Part shown: piece by piece, positions 1 to 6,521 of the stretch
Layout: each line of letters starts with the position of its first letter
How positions within the stretch are numbered: the stretch's first letter is position 1
Assembly: GCA_003510765.1 (NCBI GenBank)
Contig: DOKV01000021.1
Coordinates: forward strand, 1-6,759
From: Clostridiaceae bacterium
GTDB lineage: Bacteria; Bacillota; Clostridia; Clostridiales; Clostridiaceae
DNA length: 6,759 bases
Direction of reading: 5' to 3'
Position numbers and translations under genes: made by a program
Notes under the pieces: model-generated
The model's database searches: none
What the model was told of the DNA's origin: nothing
What the model saw: the letters and a program-made list of their open reading frames with translations, nothing else

Positions 1-155
1 GAAAGGCAATGCCTCTAGGTGGATCTTTTTGTGTTTGAAGGCATAGAGGATTAGGAGGGGAGAAGTTCTGTTTTTTTCTTTAAATACAAGCAAATAAGAG
101 GATTGTGGTTTATAATAAAGAGAAGAGTAATTCTGTGGAGGCTATTGAAGATTAT

Positions 156-1355
156 ATGAAAATTGAGTGGAACAAAAAATACAATACCATAGCTGTATAT
201 GCCTTTATCGTCATAGCATCATCAATTCTATTTTTTCTCATCATGTCGGGATTAGAAAGCTTTTCTCGAGCCCTTAGTGGATACATTTCCATCTTATATC
301 CCTTCATTTATGGATTCATCATTGCCTATGTCATTAATTTTCTTATGAATTTTGCTGATCGGCTGCTGAGTAAAACACCGTTGAAAAAACCAGAGCTCTA
401 TCGGATGAAAAAAGGGTTGTCTCTATTTCTGGGCTACCTTATGGCCCTGGCATTTTTGGCTTTATTCTTTGGCTTTATTTTGCCTCAATTGGTGGCAAGC
501 ATCACCGGATTTGTGATGGAAACACCTAAATACATCACGAATATCACAGAATTCATTGAAGACTTAAACAATCGGTATACATTAGATCCCAGAGTGGTGG
601 ACTTTCTCACACAGCGATGGGAAGAGCTCAGTGTCACCCTCAACAACATCATCCGAGATATTTTACCTGCTACCGTGAATTTTATCCGTAATACGGCCAC
701 CTCCATTTGGAATGTGTTTTTAGGCATCATCATCTCCTTGTATCTTCTCAGCGATAAAAAGAAGTTTATTGCCACAGGGAAGAAAGTGCTCTATGGTCTA
801 TTCCATAAGAACCATGCGGACAAGGCGTTAGAACTTCTCACAAGAACACAACGGATTTTCAGTCAATTTTTAGTGGGCAAAGTCCTAGATTCCATCATCG
901 TGGGGATGATTTCCTTTGTGATGTTATCCATCTTTAAAATGCCCTATACGGTACTGATCAGTTTTATCATCACTGTGACCAATATCATTCCTTTCTTTGG
1001 ACCTTTCATAGGCGCAGTGCCTTCGTTTATCATCATCTTTTTTGTGTCCCCCGTACAAGCCTTATGGTTTTTGCTCTTTATATTCATACTTCAACAAGTA
1101 GATGGCAATTACATTGGGCCTAAGATTCTTGGAGAATCCTTGGGCATCTCTTCTTTTTGGATTTTGTTCTCTATTTTGGTGGCTGGAAAGTTCCTAGGTC
1201 TCATGGGACTCATCGTGGGTGTGCCCATCTTTGTACTCCTCTACTCCATTGTGAAAGAATATGTGGAAGCAAAGTTGAAGAATAAAAATATGCCCGTGGA
1301 GACCACGGCTTATGAGCCTGTAGGCTATGTGGATGTGAAGAAGGAATCCAAGTAA
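156..1355 (+). CDS. AI-2E family (PF01594) multipass membrane transporter
   Basis: Polytopic inner-membrane protein of the AI-2E/PerM (formerly UPF0118) family. Members have been linked to AI-2 export (TqsA) or to Na+/H+ antiport, but most have no known substrate, so no substrate is assigned here. From the ATG at 156 the protein is 399 aa. Hydrophobic segments lie at about 11-31, 41-63, 87-110, 183-200, 241-260, 264-313 (two or three passes) and 333-370. A long polar region at about 120-180 lies between the third and fourth segments, as is usual for the family. Diagnostic motifs are IIPFFGPFIGAVPS (277-290) and QQVDGNYIGPKILGESLGI (313-331). The start is uncertain. The reading frame is open from a GTG at 105, where AGAGGA sits only 2 nt away, and there is another in-frame GTG at 135. 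The ATG at 156 has GGAGG (137-141) 14 nt upstream and leaves a short charged tail before the first membrane segment, which I prefer. The gene appears monocistronic, with its own terminator. Family call is secure; function is not. Confidence 0.88.
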   Translation: MKIEWNKKYNTIAVYAFIVIASSILFFLIMSGLESFSRALSGYISILYPFIYGFIIAYVINFLMNFADRLLSKTPLKKPELYRMKKGLSLFLGYLMALAFLALFFGFILPQLVASITGFVMETPKYITNITEFIEDLNNRYTLDPRVVDFLTQRWEELSVTLNNIIRDILPATVNFIRNTATSIWNVFLGIIISLYLLSDKKKFIATGKKVLYGLFHKNHADKALELLTRTQRIFSQFLVGKVLDSIIVGMISFVMLSIFKMPYTVLISFIITVTNIIPFFGPFIGAVPSFIIIFFVSPVQALWFLLFIFILQQVDGNYIGPKILGESLGISSFWILFSILVAGKFLGLMGLIVGVPIFVLLYSIVKEYVEAKLKNKNMPVETTAYEPVGYVDVKKESK

Positions 1356-1368
1356 TAGAATAAGTTCT

Positions 1369-1416
1369 AGACCTCTTTGGGGATGTTTTGTGCAAAACCT
1401 CTAGAGGTCTTTTCTT
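1369..1416 (+). terminator. Intrinsic terminator after the first AI-2E gene
   Basis: The arms AGACCTCT (1369-1376) and AGAGGTCT (1403-1410) are perfectly complementary. An inner stem GTTTT (1385-1389) / AAAAC (1394-1398) stacks inside them. The outer arm runs into the U-rich tail TCTTTTCTTT. It lies 14 nt after the stop codon and separates this gene from the glcT promoter. Confidence 0.8.
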
Positions 1417-1458
1417 TGTGAAGGATACCTGGAAAAAGGAATCCCTAGGAAGCTAGCC

Positions 1459-1487
1459 TTGACAAGGAATTTATAAATAAGTAGAAT
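1459..1487 (+). promoter_or_regulatory. Sigma-A promoter for glcT
   Basis: A perfect -35 box TTGACA (1459-1464) is followed by a 17-nt spacer and a -10 box TAGAAT (1482-1487) that differs from consensus at one base. The predicted transcript starts near 1494, about 45 nt before the glcT start codon. It lies downstream of the preceding terminator, so glcT is an independent transcription unit. No operator is obvious. Confidence 0.8.
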
Positions 1488-1537
1488 CAGAGAATACTTG
1501 AGTAGCAATCGTTAAACAAAGAGGAGACAAGATAACA

Positions 1538-2371
1538 TTGGCGAGTTATTTGGTGAAAAGGGCCTTCAACAACAATGCGGTGTTGGTCAGTGAAGGACAA
1601 AGTGAATATATTCTCATTGGGAAAGGCATCGGCTTTAATAAGAAAAAAGGGTCCATGATCATGGCTTCAGATGAAATTGAACATGTCTTTATTCAAGTAG
1701 ATGAAAAAAGCAAACCTCAGTATGAGCAGCTTCTAGATCAAGTGGATGAAAAAATCCTCAAAGTGGCAGAGGAAATCATTGCCATGGCGGAGGCAGATTT
1801 AGGAGAAAAGCTTCATAAAGACATTCATTTGGGCCTCATTGATCACATCAACTTTGCCATGAGTCGAATCAAAGAAGGCATTTCCATCGTGAACCCTTTT
1901 TTGCTGGAGACCAAGATGCTTTATACAAAAGAGTTTGCCATAGCTCAAAAAGCGGTGGCGCTATTAAAAGAGCAGATGGCTATGGAGATTCCAGACAGTG
2001 AAATTGGCTTCATCACTTTTCATATTCATGGAGGAAGAGGTGGCGCAAAGAAAGAAGAAGCCCTTTCTTATGTGAAGGCTATGAGTAAGGTGATTCCTTA
2101 CATCGAAGATAAACTGGGCAGGGACTTTGAAGAGGGCTCCTTTGACAGTGTGCGTTTGGTGGCCCACCTGCGTGGACTTATTGATCGGTGTACCCGGGGA
2201 GAGACCATTGAGAATCTTCTCCTGGATAGAATGAAAGAAGAGCTTCCCTTCGAGTATAAAATTTCTGAGAATATAGGCTTGATTTTACAAAAAAACATTG
2301 GTATAGTAATTCCAGAAAATGAAATCGGGTACATTGCCCTGCACTTATATAAACTTCAACAACATAAATAA
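1538..2371 (+). CDS. glcT: GlcT, BglG/SacY-family transcription antiterminator of the glucose PTS
   Basis: RNA-binding antiterminator that controls the ptsG leader. The 277-aa length is normal for the family. The N-terminal CAT RNA-binding domain (about 1-56) shows the NNNAVLV and GKGIGF motifs. PRD1 (about 65-170) carries His97 and His103 in IHLGLIDHINFA, and His162 in GFITFHIH. PRD2 (about 175-277) carries His210 in RLVAHLR and His269 in IGYIALHLYKL. In the family, EIIB-dependent phosphorylation of PRD histidines switches activity off when glucose is absent. The N-terminus and PRD1 resemble Bacillus subtilis GlcT more than LicT or SacY, and the next gene is ptsG, which supports the glucose assignment. 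The start is a TTG with GAGGAG (1521-1526) 11 nt upstream; this start places the CAT domain at the expected N-terminal position. The gene has no terminator of its own: transcripts run into the RAT/terminator before ptsG, so readthrough should also depend on GlcT activity. Confidence 0.93.
   Translation: MASYLVKRAFNNNAVLVSEGQSEYILIGKGIGFNKKKGSMIMASDEIEHVFIQVDEKSKPQYEQLLDQVDEKILKVAEEIIAMAEADLGEKLHKDIHLGLIDHINFAMSRIKEGISIVNPFLLETKMLYTKEFAIAQKAVALLKEQMAMEIPDSEIGFITFHIHGGRGGAKKEEALSYVKAMSKVIPYIEDKLGRDFEEGSFDSVRLVAHLRGLIDRCTRGETIENLLLDRMKEELPFEYKISENIGLILQKNIGIVIPENEIGYIALHLYKLQQHK
2279..2307 (+). promoter_or_regulatory. Possible ptsG promoter inside the 3' end of glcT
   Basis: TTGATT (2279-2284), a 17-nt spacer and TATAGT (2302-2307) make a reasonable sigma-A promoter within the last 100 bases of glcT. 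It would start a transcript near 2314 and give a leader of about 200 nt that contains the whole RAT/terminator. It overlaps coding sequence, so chance A/T matches are possible, and ptsG could instead depend on readthrough from the glcT promoter. Confidence 0.45.
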
Positions 2372-2384
2372 CTGTTCCGTGTAA

Positions 2385-2413
2385 CTGATTCGATCAGGCA
2401 TGAGTTGATACAG
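2385..2413 (+). promoter_or_regulatory. RAT site (GlcT ribonucleic antiterminator) in the ptsG leader
   Basis: A 29-nt imperfect hairpin begins 14 nt after the glcT stop. The outer stem is CTG (2385-2387) / CAG (2411-2413). The inner stem is ATCA (2393-2396) / TGAT (2406-2409), separated from the outer stem by an asymmetric internal loop and capped by GGCATGAGT. The core ATCAGGCATGAG is what I recall of the Bacillus GlcT target, which differs from LicT and SacY targets. Bound by GlcT, this structure would hold bases that the overlapping terminator needs. Confidence 0.87.
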
Positions 2414-2478
2414 AGACTAAAAGGTGCTCCTTTTTTGGGGAGAGCTTTAGCTTTGTATGAATTCATGCCTTTTTATTT
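2396..2478 (+). terminator. GlcT-controlled leader terminator of ptsG, overlapping the RAT
   Basis: A long hairpin reaches from inside the RAT to a T-rich tail. AGGCATGA (2396-2403) pairs with TCATGCCT (2463-2470). The stem continues through 2404-2415 against 2451-2462, with one G-G mismatch and two G-U pairs. Next come CTAAA (2417-2421) with TTTAG (2446-2450), a 4-nt bulge, and GCTC (2426-2429) with GAGC (2442-2445). The tail is TTTTATTT (2471-2478). The 5' arm uses 2396-2413, bases also needed for the RAT hairpin, so the two folds exclude each other. This is the expected glucose-responsive attenuator. Confidence 0.87.
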
Positions 2479-2521
2479 GCCCTAGATCCGATTTCAATTA
2501 AAAAAAAGAGGAGGAACTCTC

Positions 2522-4513
2522 ATGAAAACAAAAAAACAATCTGGTGGATTTTTTGCGGTGCTGCAAAAGGTCGGCAAATCTCTTATGCTCCCAGTATCGG
2601 TACTCCCTGCGGCAGGCCTTATGGTGGCCTTGTCTAGAATCATTGAGCAGCTAGCAGGTCCAGAACTTTTGGCCAGCAATGCGGTGCTGGATGTCTTTGT
2701 CAAAGTTCTTTTCAGTGGTGGACTCATAGTTTTTGAAAACTTGCCCTTGATCTTTGCGGTGGGTGTAGCCATTGGTTTCACTGCGGGAGAAGCTGTATCA
2801 GGCCTCGCCGCTGTGGTGGGTTATGTGGTCCTTATAAAAGTACTAGACATCATGTCTCTTGCACAGAACCTGGTAGACCCCATCAACATGGGTGTCTTTA
2901 GCGGGATCATCATTGGGATCATCGCGGCTAAAATCTATCAGCGTTACTATAAGACCAAGCTTCACCCCGTACTGGGCTTCTTTGAAGGAAAGAGGCTGGT
3001 ACCCATTTTGATGGTGGTGGTGTCCATTCTTCTTGGGGTGGTACTTGGATTTATCTGGCCGCCCATCCAAAATGGCATCAATGCCCTGGGACAAATGGCC
3101 ATCGATGCCGAAATTTTTGGCTTTAGACTTGGTGGTGCCATCTATGCCTTTGGCAATCGAGCGCTGATTCCAACGGGTCTTCATCATGTATTTAAGACCC
3201 CTTTTACTACCCAGTTTGGGACCTTTGTGGCTGCCGATGGACAAACCTATGTGGGCGAAATTGCAAGATTCTTTGCTGGAGATCCAACGGCAGGTGCCAT
3301 CACCGCAGCGGAGTATCCTTTGAAGATTTTTGGTCTACCTGCGGCGGCTTTGGCCATTTATCTCCGTGCACTCCCTAAAAACAAGAAAGCCATAGGTGGG
3401 GTGATGCTCACTGCGGCGTTAACCTCCATCATCACAGGAATCACAGAACCCATTGAGTTTGCCTTTATGTTCGTGGCGCCCATTCTCTATGTGGTACATA
3501 TTTCCTTGGCTTTTGTGGGCGGGTTACTGATGAATCTTTTCCAAGTGAGACTCACAGAAACCTTCACCTCGTCCCTCATTGACTATGCGGTGAGCATCAC
3601 CACGGGCAATGCTGGAAACCCTTGGGCACTACTTCCAGTGGGCCTTGTCATTGGTACGCTATACTTCCTAGCCTTCTACTACCTCATTAAGAAACTGGAT
3701 CTGAAAACCCCAGGACGAGATGTGGAAGAAGGTGCCAAGGCGGCAGTTCCAGTGACAGAAAAAGCTGTGGAAGTATTAAAAGCTCTTGGTACAGAGAAGA
3801 ATATCGTGGCCATTGATGCTTGCATCACAAGACTTCGTTTAGAAGTGAGAGACACGAAGAAAGTTGATAAAAACCGCTTGAAAGCACTGGGCTCTCCTGG
3901 TGTGTTAGAAGTGGGCACAAGTGGAATTCAGGTCATCTTTGGTACGGAAGCAGAAGGGCTAAAAGATGAGATTAAAGTACTCATGGAGAATCCAGAAACG
4001 GTAAAGCTTGTGGAAAAGACCTCTCTAGAGGATGAGCATAGAGCAGTAGCCACAGGCCAAGAAACGCTTATGGCCGCACCTGTAAAGGGACAGATGTTAG
4101 ATCTTAAAGAGGTGCCTGATGCACTGTTTTCAGAAAAGATGATTGGGGATGGGTTTGCCATGGACCCCATGGAAGGCATCGTGGTTTCTCCTGTAAAAGG
4201 AGAACTGGCACATATTTTTGATACCAATCATGCCTTGGCTTTCATCACAGAATCTGGACTAGAAGTCCTCCTTCACATTGGTATTGATACGGTGAAAATG
4301 GAAGGTAGAGGATTCAAGAGGCTGGCTACGCCAGGACAAAAGGTGGACATTGGGACACCGCTCATGGAAGTGGACTGGGCTTTGGTAAAAGAGGAAGCGA
4401 AATCTTCCATCACAGAAGTAGTGGTGACCAATATGGATGTGGTCAAAGACATGAACATACTACGAGAAGGAATGGTAGAACCAGGCCTTGAAGTGCTGTC
4501 CGTGAGACAGTAA
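2522..4513 (+). CDS. ptsG: PtsG, glucose-specific PTS permease EIICBA
   Basis: Takes up glucose and phosphorylates it to glucose 6-phosphate, using phosphate passed from HPr. All three domains are present in one 663-aa chain. EIIC spans about 8-400, with LPVSVLPAAG (23-32), the substrate-region motif RALIPTGLHHVF (213-224) and the signature GITEPIEF (306-313). The linker LKTPGRD (394-400) leads to EIIB (about 413-490), whose phosphorylated cysteine is Cys434 in DACITRLR. EIIA (about 530-660) has the active-site His585 in LLHIGIDT and the supporting His570 in TNHALAF. The EIIC motifs match PtsG better than GlcNAc-type NagE, and the GlcT/RAT context agrees; exact sugar range is inferred. The ATG is preceded by GAGGAGGA (2508-2515) at 6-nt spacing. 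Because EIIA is fused, no separate Crr protein is needed. In the family, EIIB also phosphorylates GlcT, closing a feedback loop with the gene upstream. No truncation or missing catalytic residue was seen. Confidence 0.95.
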   Translation: MKTKKQSGGFFAVLQKVGKSLMLPVSVLPAAGLMVALSRIIEQLAGPELLASNAVLDVFVKVLFSGGLIVFENLPLIFAVGVAIGFTAGEAVSGLAAVVGYVVLIKVLDIMSLAQNLVDPINMGVFSGIIIGIIAAKIYQRYYKTKLHPVLGFFEGKRLVPILMVVVSILLGVVLGFIWPPIQNGINALGQMAIDAEIFGFRLGGAIYAFGNRALIPTGLHHVFKTPFTTQFGTFVAADGQTYVGEIARFFAGDPTAGAITAAEYPLKIFGLPAAALAIYLRALPKNKKAIGGVMLTAALTSIITGITEPIEFAFMFVAPILYVVHISLAFVGGLLMNLFQVRLTETFTSSLIDYAVSITTGNAGNPWALLPVGLVIGTLYFLAFYYLIKKLDLKTPGRDVEEGAKAAVPVTEKAVEVLKALGTEKNIVAIDACITRLRLEVRDTKKVDKNRLKALGSPGVLEVGTSGIQVIFGTEAEGLKDEIKVLMENPETVKLVEKTSLEDEHRAVATGQETLMAAPVKGQMLDLKEVPDALFSEKMIGDGFAMDPMEGIVVSPVKGELAHIFDTNHALAFITESGLEVLLHIGIDTVKMEGRGFKRLATPGQKVDIGTPLMEVDWALVKEEAKSSITEVVVTNMDVVKDMNILREGMVEPGLEVLSVRQ

Positions 4514-4539
4514 AGATCAAAAAGTATTTTCATACTATG

Positions 4540-4582
4540 GGCAGCGCTCTTTAGGATTTCTAGAGAAGAGCGCTGCCTTTTT
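4540..4582 (+). terminator. Strong intrinsic terminator of ptsG
   Basis: GGCAGCGCTCTT (4540-4551) and AAGAGCGCTGCC (4566-4577) form a perfect 12-bp, GC-rich stem with a 14-nt loop, followed immediately by TTTTT (4578-4582). It lies 26 nt after the ptsG stop and should isolate the PTS module from the next gene. Confidence 0.93.
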
Positions 4583-4620
4583 CATGGAAAAAGAAAAGTC
4601 ATAAAAAAGGATTCAAGGTG

Positions 4621-4654
4621 CCATGAAGAAAGTTTGAGCATTCTTCATGGTTTT
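4621..4654 (+). repeat. Perfect 10-bp inverted repeat in the leader of the small gene
   Basis: CCATGAAGAA (4621-4630) and TTCTTCATGG (4641-4650) are exact reverse complements separated by a 10-nt loop and followed by TTTT. It sits about 80 nt upstream of the downstream gene's start. It could be a weak second terminator, an attenuator or a protein-binding operator; the stem is only 40% GC and the T-run is short. The structure is certain, its role is not. Confidence 0.6.
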
Positions 4655-4681
4655 GTTACGGGGAGTTTGTTTTCTACTGAT

Positions 4682-4701
4682 ACCATAAGAAACCATAAGA
4701 A
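4682..4701 (+). repeat. Two tandem copies of a 10-nt unit, ACCATAAGAA
   Basis: The unit ACCATAAGAA occurs at 4682-4691 and again at 4692-4701 with no mismatch, followed by a further AC. The 10-nt period is about one DNA helical turn, so two proteins could bind on the same face. It ends 34 nt before the start codon of the small gene. Function is unknown. Confidence 0.55.
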
Positions 4702-4721
4702 ACAATTAAAACCATGGAAAA

Positions 4722-4727
4722 AGGAGG
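4722..4727 (+). promoter_or_regulatory. Ribosome binding site that sets the start of the small gene
   Basis: A full AGGAGG Shine-Dalgarno sequence stands 8 nt before the GTG at 4736. The open frame extends upstream to a TTG at 4634, but that codon lies inside the inverted repeat loop and has no such site, so the start is placed at 4736. Confidence 0.85.
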
Positions 4728-4735
4728 AAGGACCC

Positions 4736-5212
4736 GTGGAAAATGTAGTCATTGTGGTGGCGAAGAACAGCGTGCCTGAGGTGATAGAAGCCTTGAAAGA
4801 TCAAGGTTTTCTTGAGAAAGATATCAATATCGTGTTGATGAAAGGTAGTTCTATAGAGCCCTTAGAAGAAGCTGTGGGCAAAGAACAGGTGAAGGAAGTG
4901 ACGGGGGAAGCAAGTAAGGAGTACGGCCCAGAGGAAGACTTTGCCTTAGGAATGGGTGCTGTTTCAGGTATTCCAGGAACTCCGATGCTTGGTGCTGGAC
5001 CCATTGCTGAAGGCATTCGCAACTTGCTTAGAGGAAAAGAGCTTCAGGTTGAGGAGGTACTTCTTCAGTATACAAAGGACAAAGGAAAGTTTCAGGACAT
5101 GGAAAATGCCCTGGGACAAGGAAAAGTCTTGCTCATCTTAGAAAAAGGCATAGTGGAAGAAAAGATCCTTGAAAAAATCCTGGATGATCTAGAGGTAGTG
5201 AAGCTGCCTTAG
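4736..5212 (+). CDS. Probable general-stress protein, YflT/DUF1269-like
   Basis: Small acidic protein of 158 aa from the GTG at 4736. It appears to have two similar halves. Residues 2-35 read as strand-helix-strand (NVVIVVA, then an amphipathic helix, then INIVLMKG). The middle is a glycine-rich hydrophobic stretch (about 70-97) with GIPGTPMLGAGPIAEGI. The C-terminal half has a helix around 103-126 followed by the strand GKVLLILEKG (128-137) and a charged helix. This order (alpha/beta domain, glycine-rich hairpin ending in GPIA, then a GKVL strand) resembles general-stress proteins of the YflT and DUF1269 type, whose biochemical role is unknown. The glycine-rich part could associate with membrane, but no clear transmembrane helix is seen. 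The protein lies between terminators and is probably its own unit. Family assignment rests on pattern recognition only; a hypothetical protein remains possible. Confidence 0.6.
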   Translation: MENVVIVVAKNSVPEVIEALKDQGFLEKDINIVLMKGSSIEPLEEAVGKEQVKEVTGEASKEYGPEEDFALGMGAVSGIPGTPMLGAGPIAEGIRNLLRGKELQVEEVLLQYTKDKGKFQDMENALGQGKVLLILEKGIVEEKILEKILDDLEVVKLP

Positions 5213-5221
5213 CATTGAAGG

Positions 5222-5274
5222 GAAAAGGAAAAGAAAAAGTGCCCAAGGAAGCGATGAAGCTTTTCTTGGGCACT
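5222..5274 (-). terminator. Intrinsic terminator between the convergent genes, mainly for the minus-strand gene
   Basis: AGTGCCCAAG (5238-5247) pairs perfectly with CTTGGGCACT (5265-5274), with an inner AAGC/GCTT pairing in the loop. Read on the minus strand, the stem is followed by a T-rich tail (5222-5237 in reverse, TTTTTCTTTTCC). On the plus strand the bases after the stem are GAGCTTTAAG, a poor tail, so termination of the stress-protein gene here may be weaker. Confidence 0.85.
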
Positions 5275-5279
5275 GAGCT

Positions 5280-6512
5280 TTAAGAGGTAAACATCTTGGG
5301 ATACGTTTTTTGAAACCATTGAAGGATGGTCACAAGAAGAACTTTGAGGACTCCTGCTAAGGGGACAGCGATGAGCAGACCCACCAGGCCCCAAAGAGCA
5401 CCCCCTATGAGGAGGACAAAGATGATGAGGGCTGGATGGAGGCCAACACTATGACCAACGATTTTCGGGGAGATGACGTTACTTTCGATTTGTTGGATGA
5501 TGATGAAAGCAGCGATGACCCAAAGGGCTTTCCACGGATCTGTGGTCAAGGCGATGAATACGGCGGGAATAGCGCCTAGGAAGGGGCCAATATAGGGGAT
5601 GAGATTTCCTACACCTGCAAGGAGTCCTAGAATCAGCCAGTATTCCACGCCTAAAACAAGCAGGGCTATGGAGCTTAGGATGCCAAGGATAAAGGCGACC
5701 AAGAGTTGTCCTCTAATGAAGCCCCCAAGGACGTCATCTATTTTATCCGCTAGAGGGAATACCCATGGCTGGGCTTTGGGCAGCACTGCTTTCTTGGAAA
5801 GGTCTGCGATTTTGTCGCCATCTTTCATGAAGTAGAAGGTGATCACTGGAATGGTCACCACATGGACAAGGTTGGAGGCAAAGGAGCCAAGTCGTGTGAA
5901 AAGAGATCCAGAGGATCTAAAGAGCCAGTCGGTGATGGCTTCCACCTCAATGTTAAAATAGGCAAGGGCATCTTCAAAGGTGGTGGGCAGGTTGAAATCA
6001 AAGGCAAGAGTTTCTTGGTACCAGGTGGTGAACCGAGCATACCAATTTTGGCTGAGCTCTGGCAAGGTATCCATTAAGCGAGTGATTTCATTGACCATCA
6101 TGGGAAAAAATACAAAGGAAAAACCCGTCAATGCCAGAATCAGCCCGACAAAAATGATGGCGGTGCTTTGCACTCTTGAGAGCCTTAGCTTCATGAGCAT
6201 GGTGACCAAAGGGTTAAAGGCATAGGCAAAAACCCCTGCAACGATAAAGGGGGTAAGGATGGGAAAAAGAATGGCTTGGTTCTTCAGGATCCACCATAAT
6301 ACAAAGATGCCTAAAAGAAGAAAAAAAGTAAGCTTCATCTGTGGGATGCCAAATCGGAGTTTTTTTCCATCGGGCACCTTTGTGTTGCCAATTTGCAACA
6401 GGTAATAGATGATGAGTGCTAAAAGTATCAAGAGACCAACGCCAATGAGGGTTTCCAGTGCGGTGCCAATGCCAATAGAAGAAAGCACAAGAGTCGGGAG
6501 AGAGTCATTCAT
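5280..6512 (-). CDS. AI-2E family (PF01594) multipass membrane transporter, second copy
   Basis: A second AI-2E/PerM family membrane protein, 410 aa from the ATG at 6512. It has the motifs NLIPYIGPFLGAIPA (303-317) and QQIESNVISPKIVGHSVGLHP (340-360). Hydrophobic segments lie at about 16-40, 60-77, 79-100, 114-136, 210-229, 263-290, 292-317, 325-342 and 361-395, with the usual polar insert at 140-205. The segment at 16-40, followed by a basic stretch (VPDGKKLRFG), precedes the family core and is absent from the copy at 156-1355. Outside the C-terminal motifs the two proteins differ widely, so they are old paralogs rather than a recent duplication. An ATG at 6527 is also in frame and would add five residues (MECDD), but only the inner ATG has a clear GGAG at good spacing. 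The substrate is unknown; AI-2 export or cation/proton exchange are reported for relatives. Expressed alone, convergent with the stress gene. Confidence 0.88.
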   Translation of the reverse strand: MNDSLPTLVLSSIGIGTALETLIGVGLLILLALIIYYLLQIGNTKVPDGKKLRFGIPQMKLTFFLLLGIFVLWWILKNQAILFPILTPFIVAGVFAYAFNPLVTMLMKLRLSRVQSTAIIFVGLILALTGFSFVFFPMMVNEITRLMDTLPELSQNWYARFTTWYQETLAFDFNLPTTFEDALAYFNIEVEAITDWLFRSSGSLFTRLGSFASNLVHVVTIPVITFYFMKDGDKIADLSKKAVLPKAQPWVFPLADKIDDVLGGFIRGQLLVAFILGILSSIALLVLGVEYWLILGLLAGVGNLIPYIGPFLGAIPAVFIALTTDPWKALWVIAAFIIIQQIESNVISPKIVGHSVGLHPALIIFVLLIGGALWGLVGLLIAVPLAGVLKVLLVTILQWFQKTYPKMFTS

Positions 6513-6521
6513 GTCATCACA

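Noticed and set aside
12..49. CCTCTA (12-17) / TAGAGG (44-49) inverted repeat near the left edge
   Set aside because: A 6-bp stem with a 26-nt loop and no fitting tail is weak; it may be part of something cut by the window edge.
156..1355. Quorum-sensing (autoinducer-2) transport role for the AI-2E proteins
   Set aside because: The family name is historical; no luxS, lsr or other AI-2 gene is present and many members have other or unknown substrates.
2843..3244. 133-codon open frame on the minus strand inside ptsG
   Set aside because: It lies antisense to the EIIC coding region, has low-complexity His/Lys-rich translation and no family resemblance; ptsG is plainly the real gene.
3679..4533. 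Several 79-99 codon minus-strand open frames opposite the EIIB and EIIA domains
   Set aside because: Ser/Thr/Pro-rich shadow translations of the ptsG coding strand without start signals of their own.
4634..4735. 34-codon N-terminal extension of the stress-type protein from a TTG
   Set aside because: The TTG lies in the loop of an inverted repeat without a ribosome binding site, while AGGAGG stands 8 nt before the GTG at 4736; the extension covers regulatory-looking repeats.
5599..6225. Plus-strand open frames of 71-81 codons opposite the second AI-2E gene
   Set aside because: They are antisense to a well-supported membrane protein gene and read as basic, low-complexity sequence.
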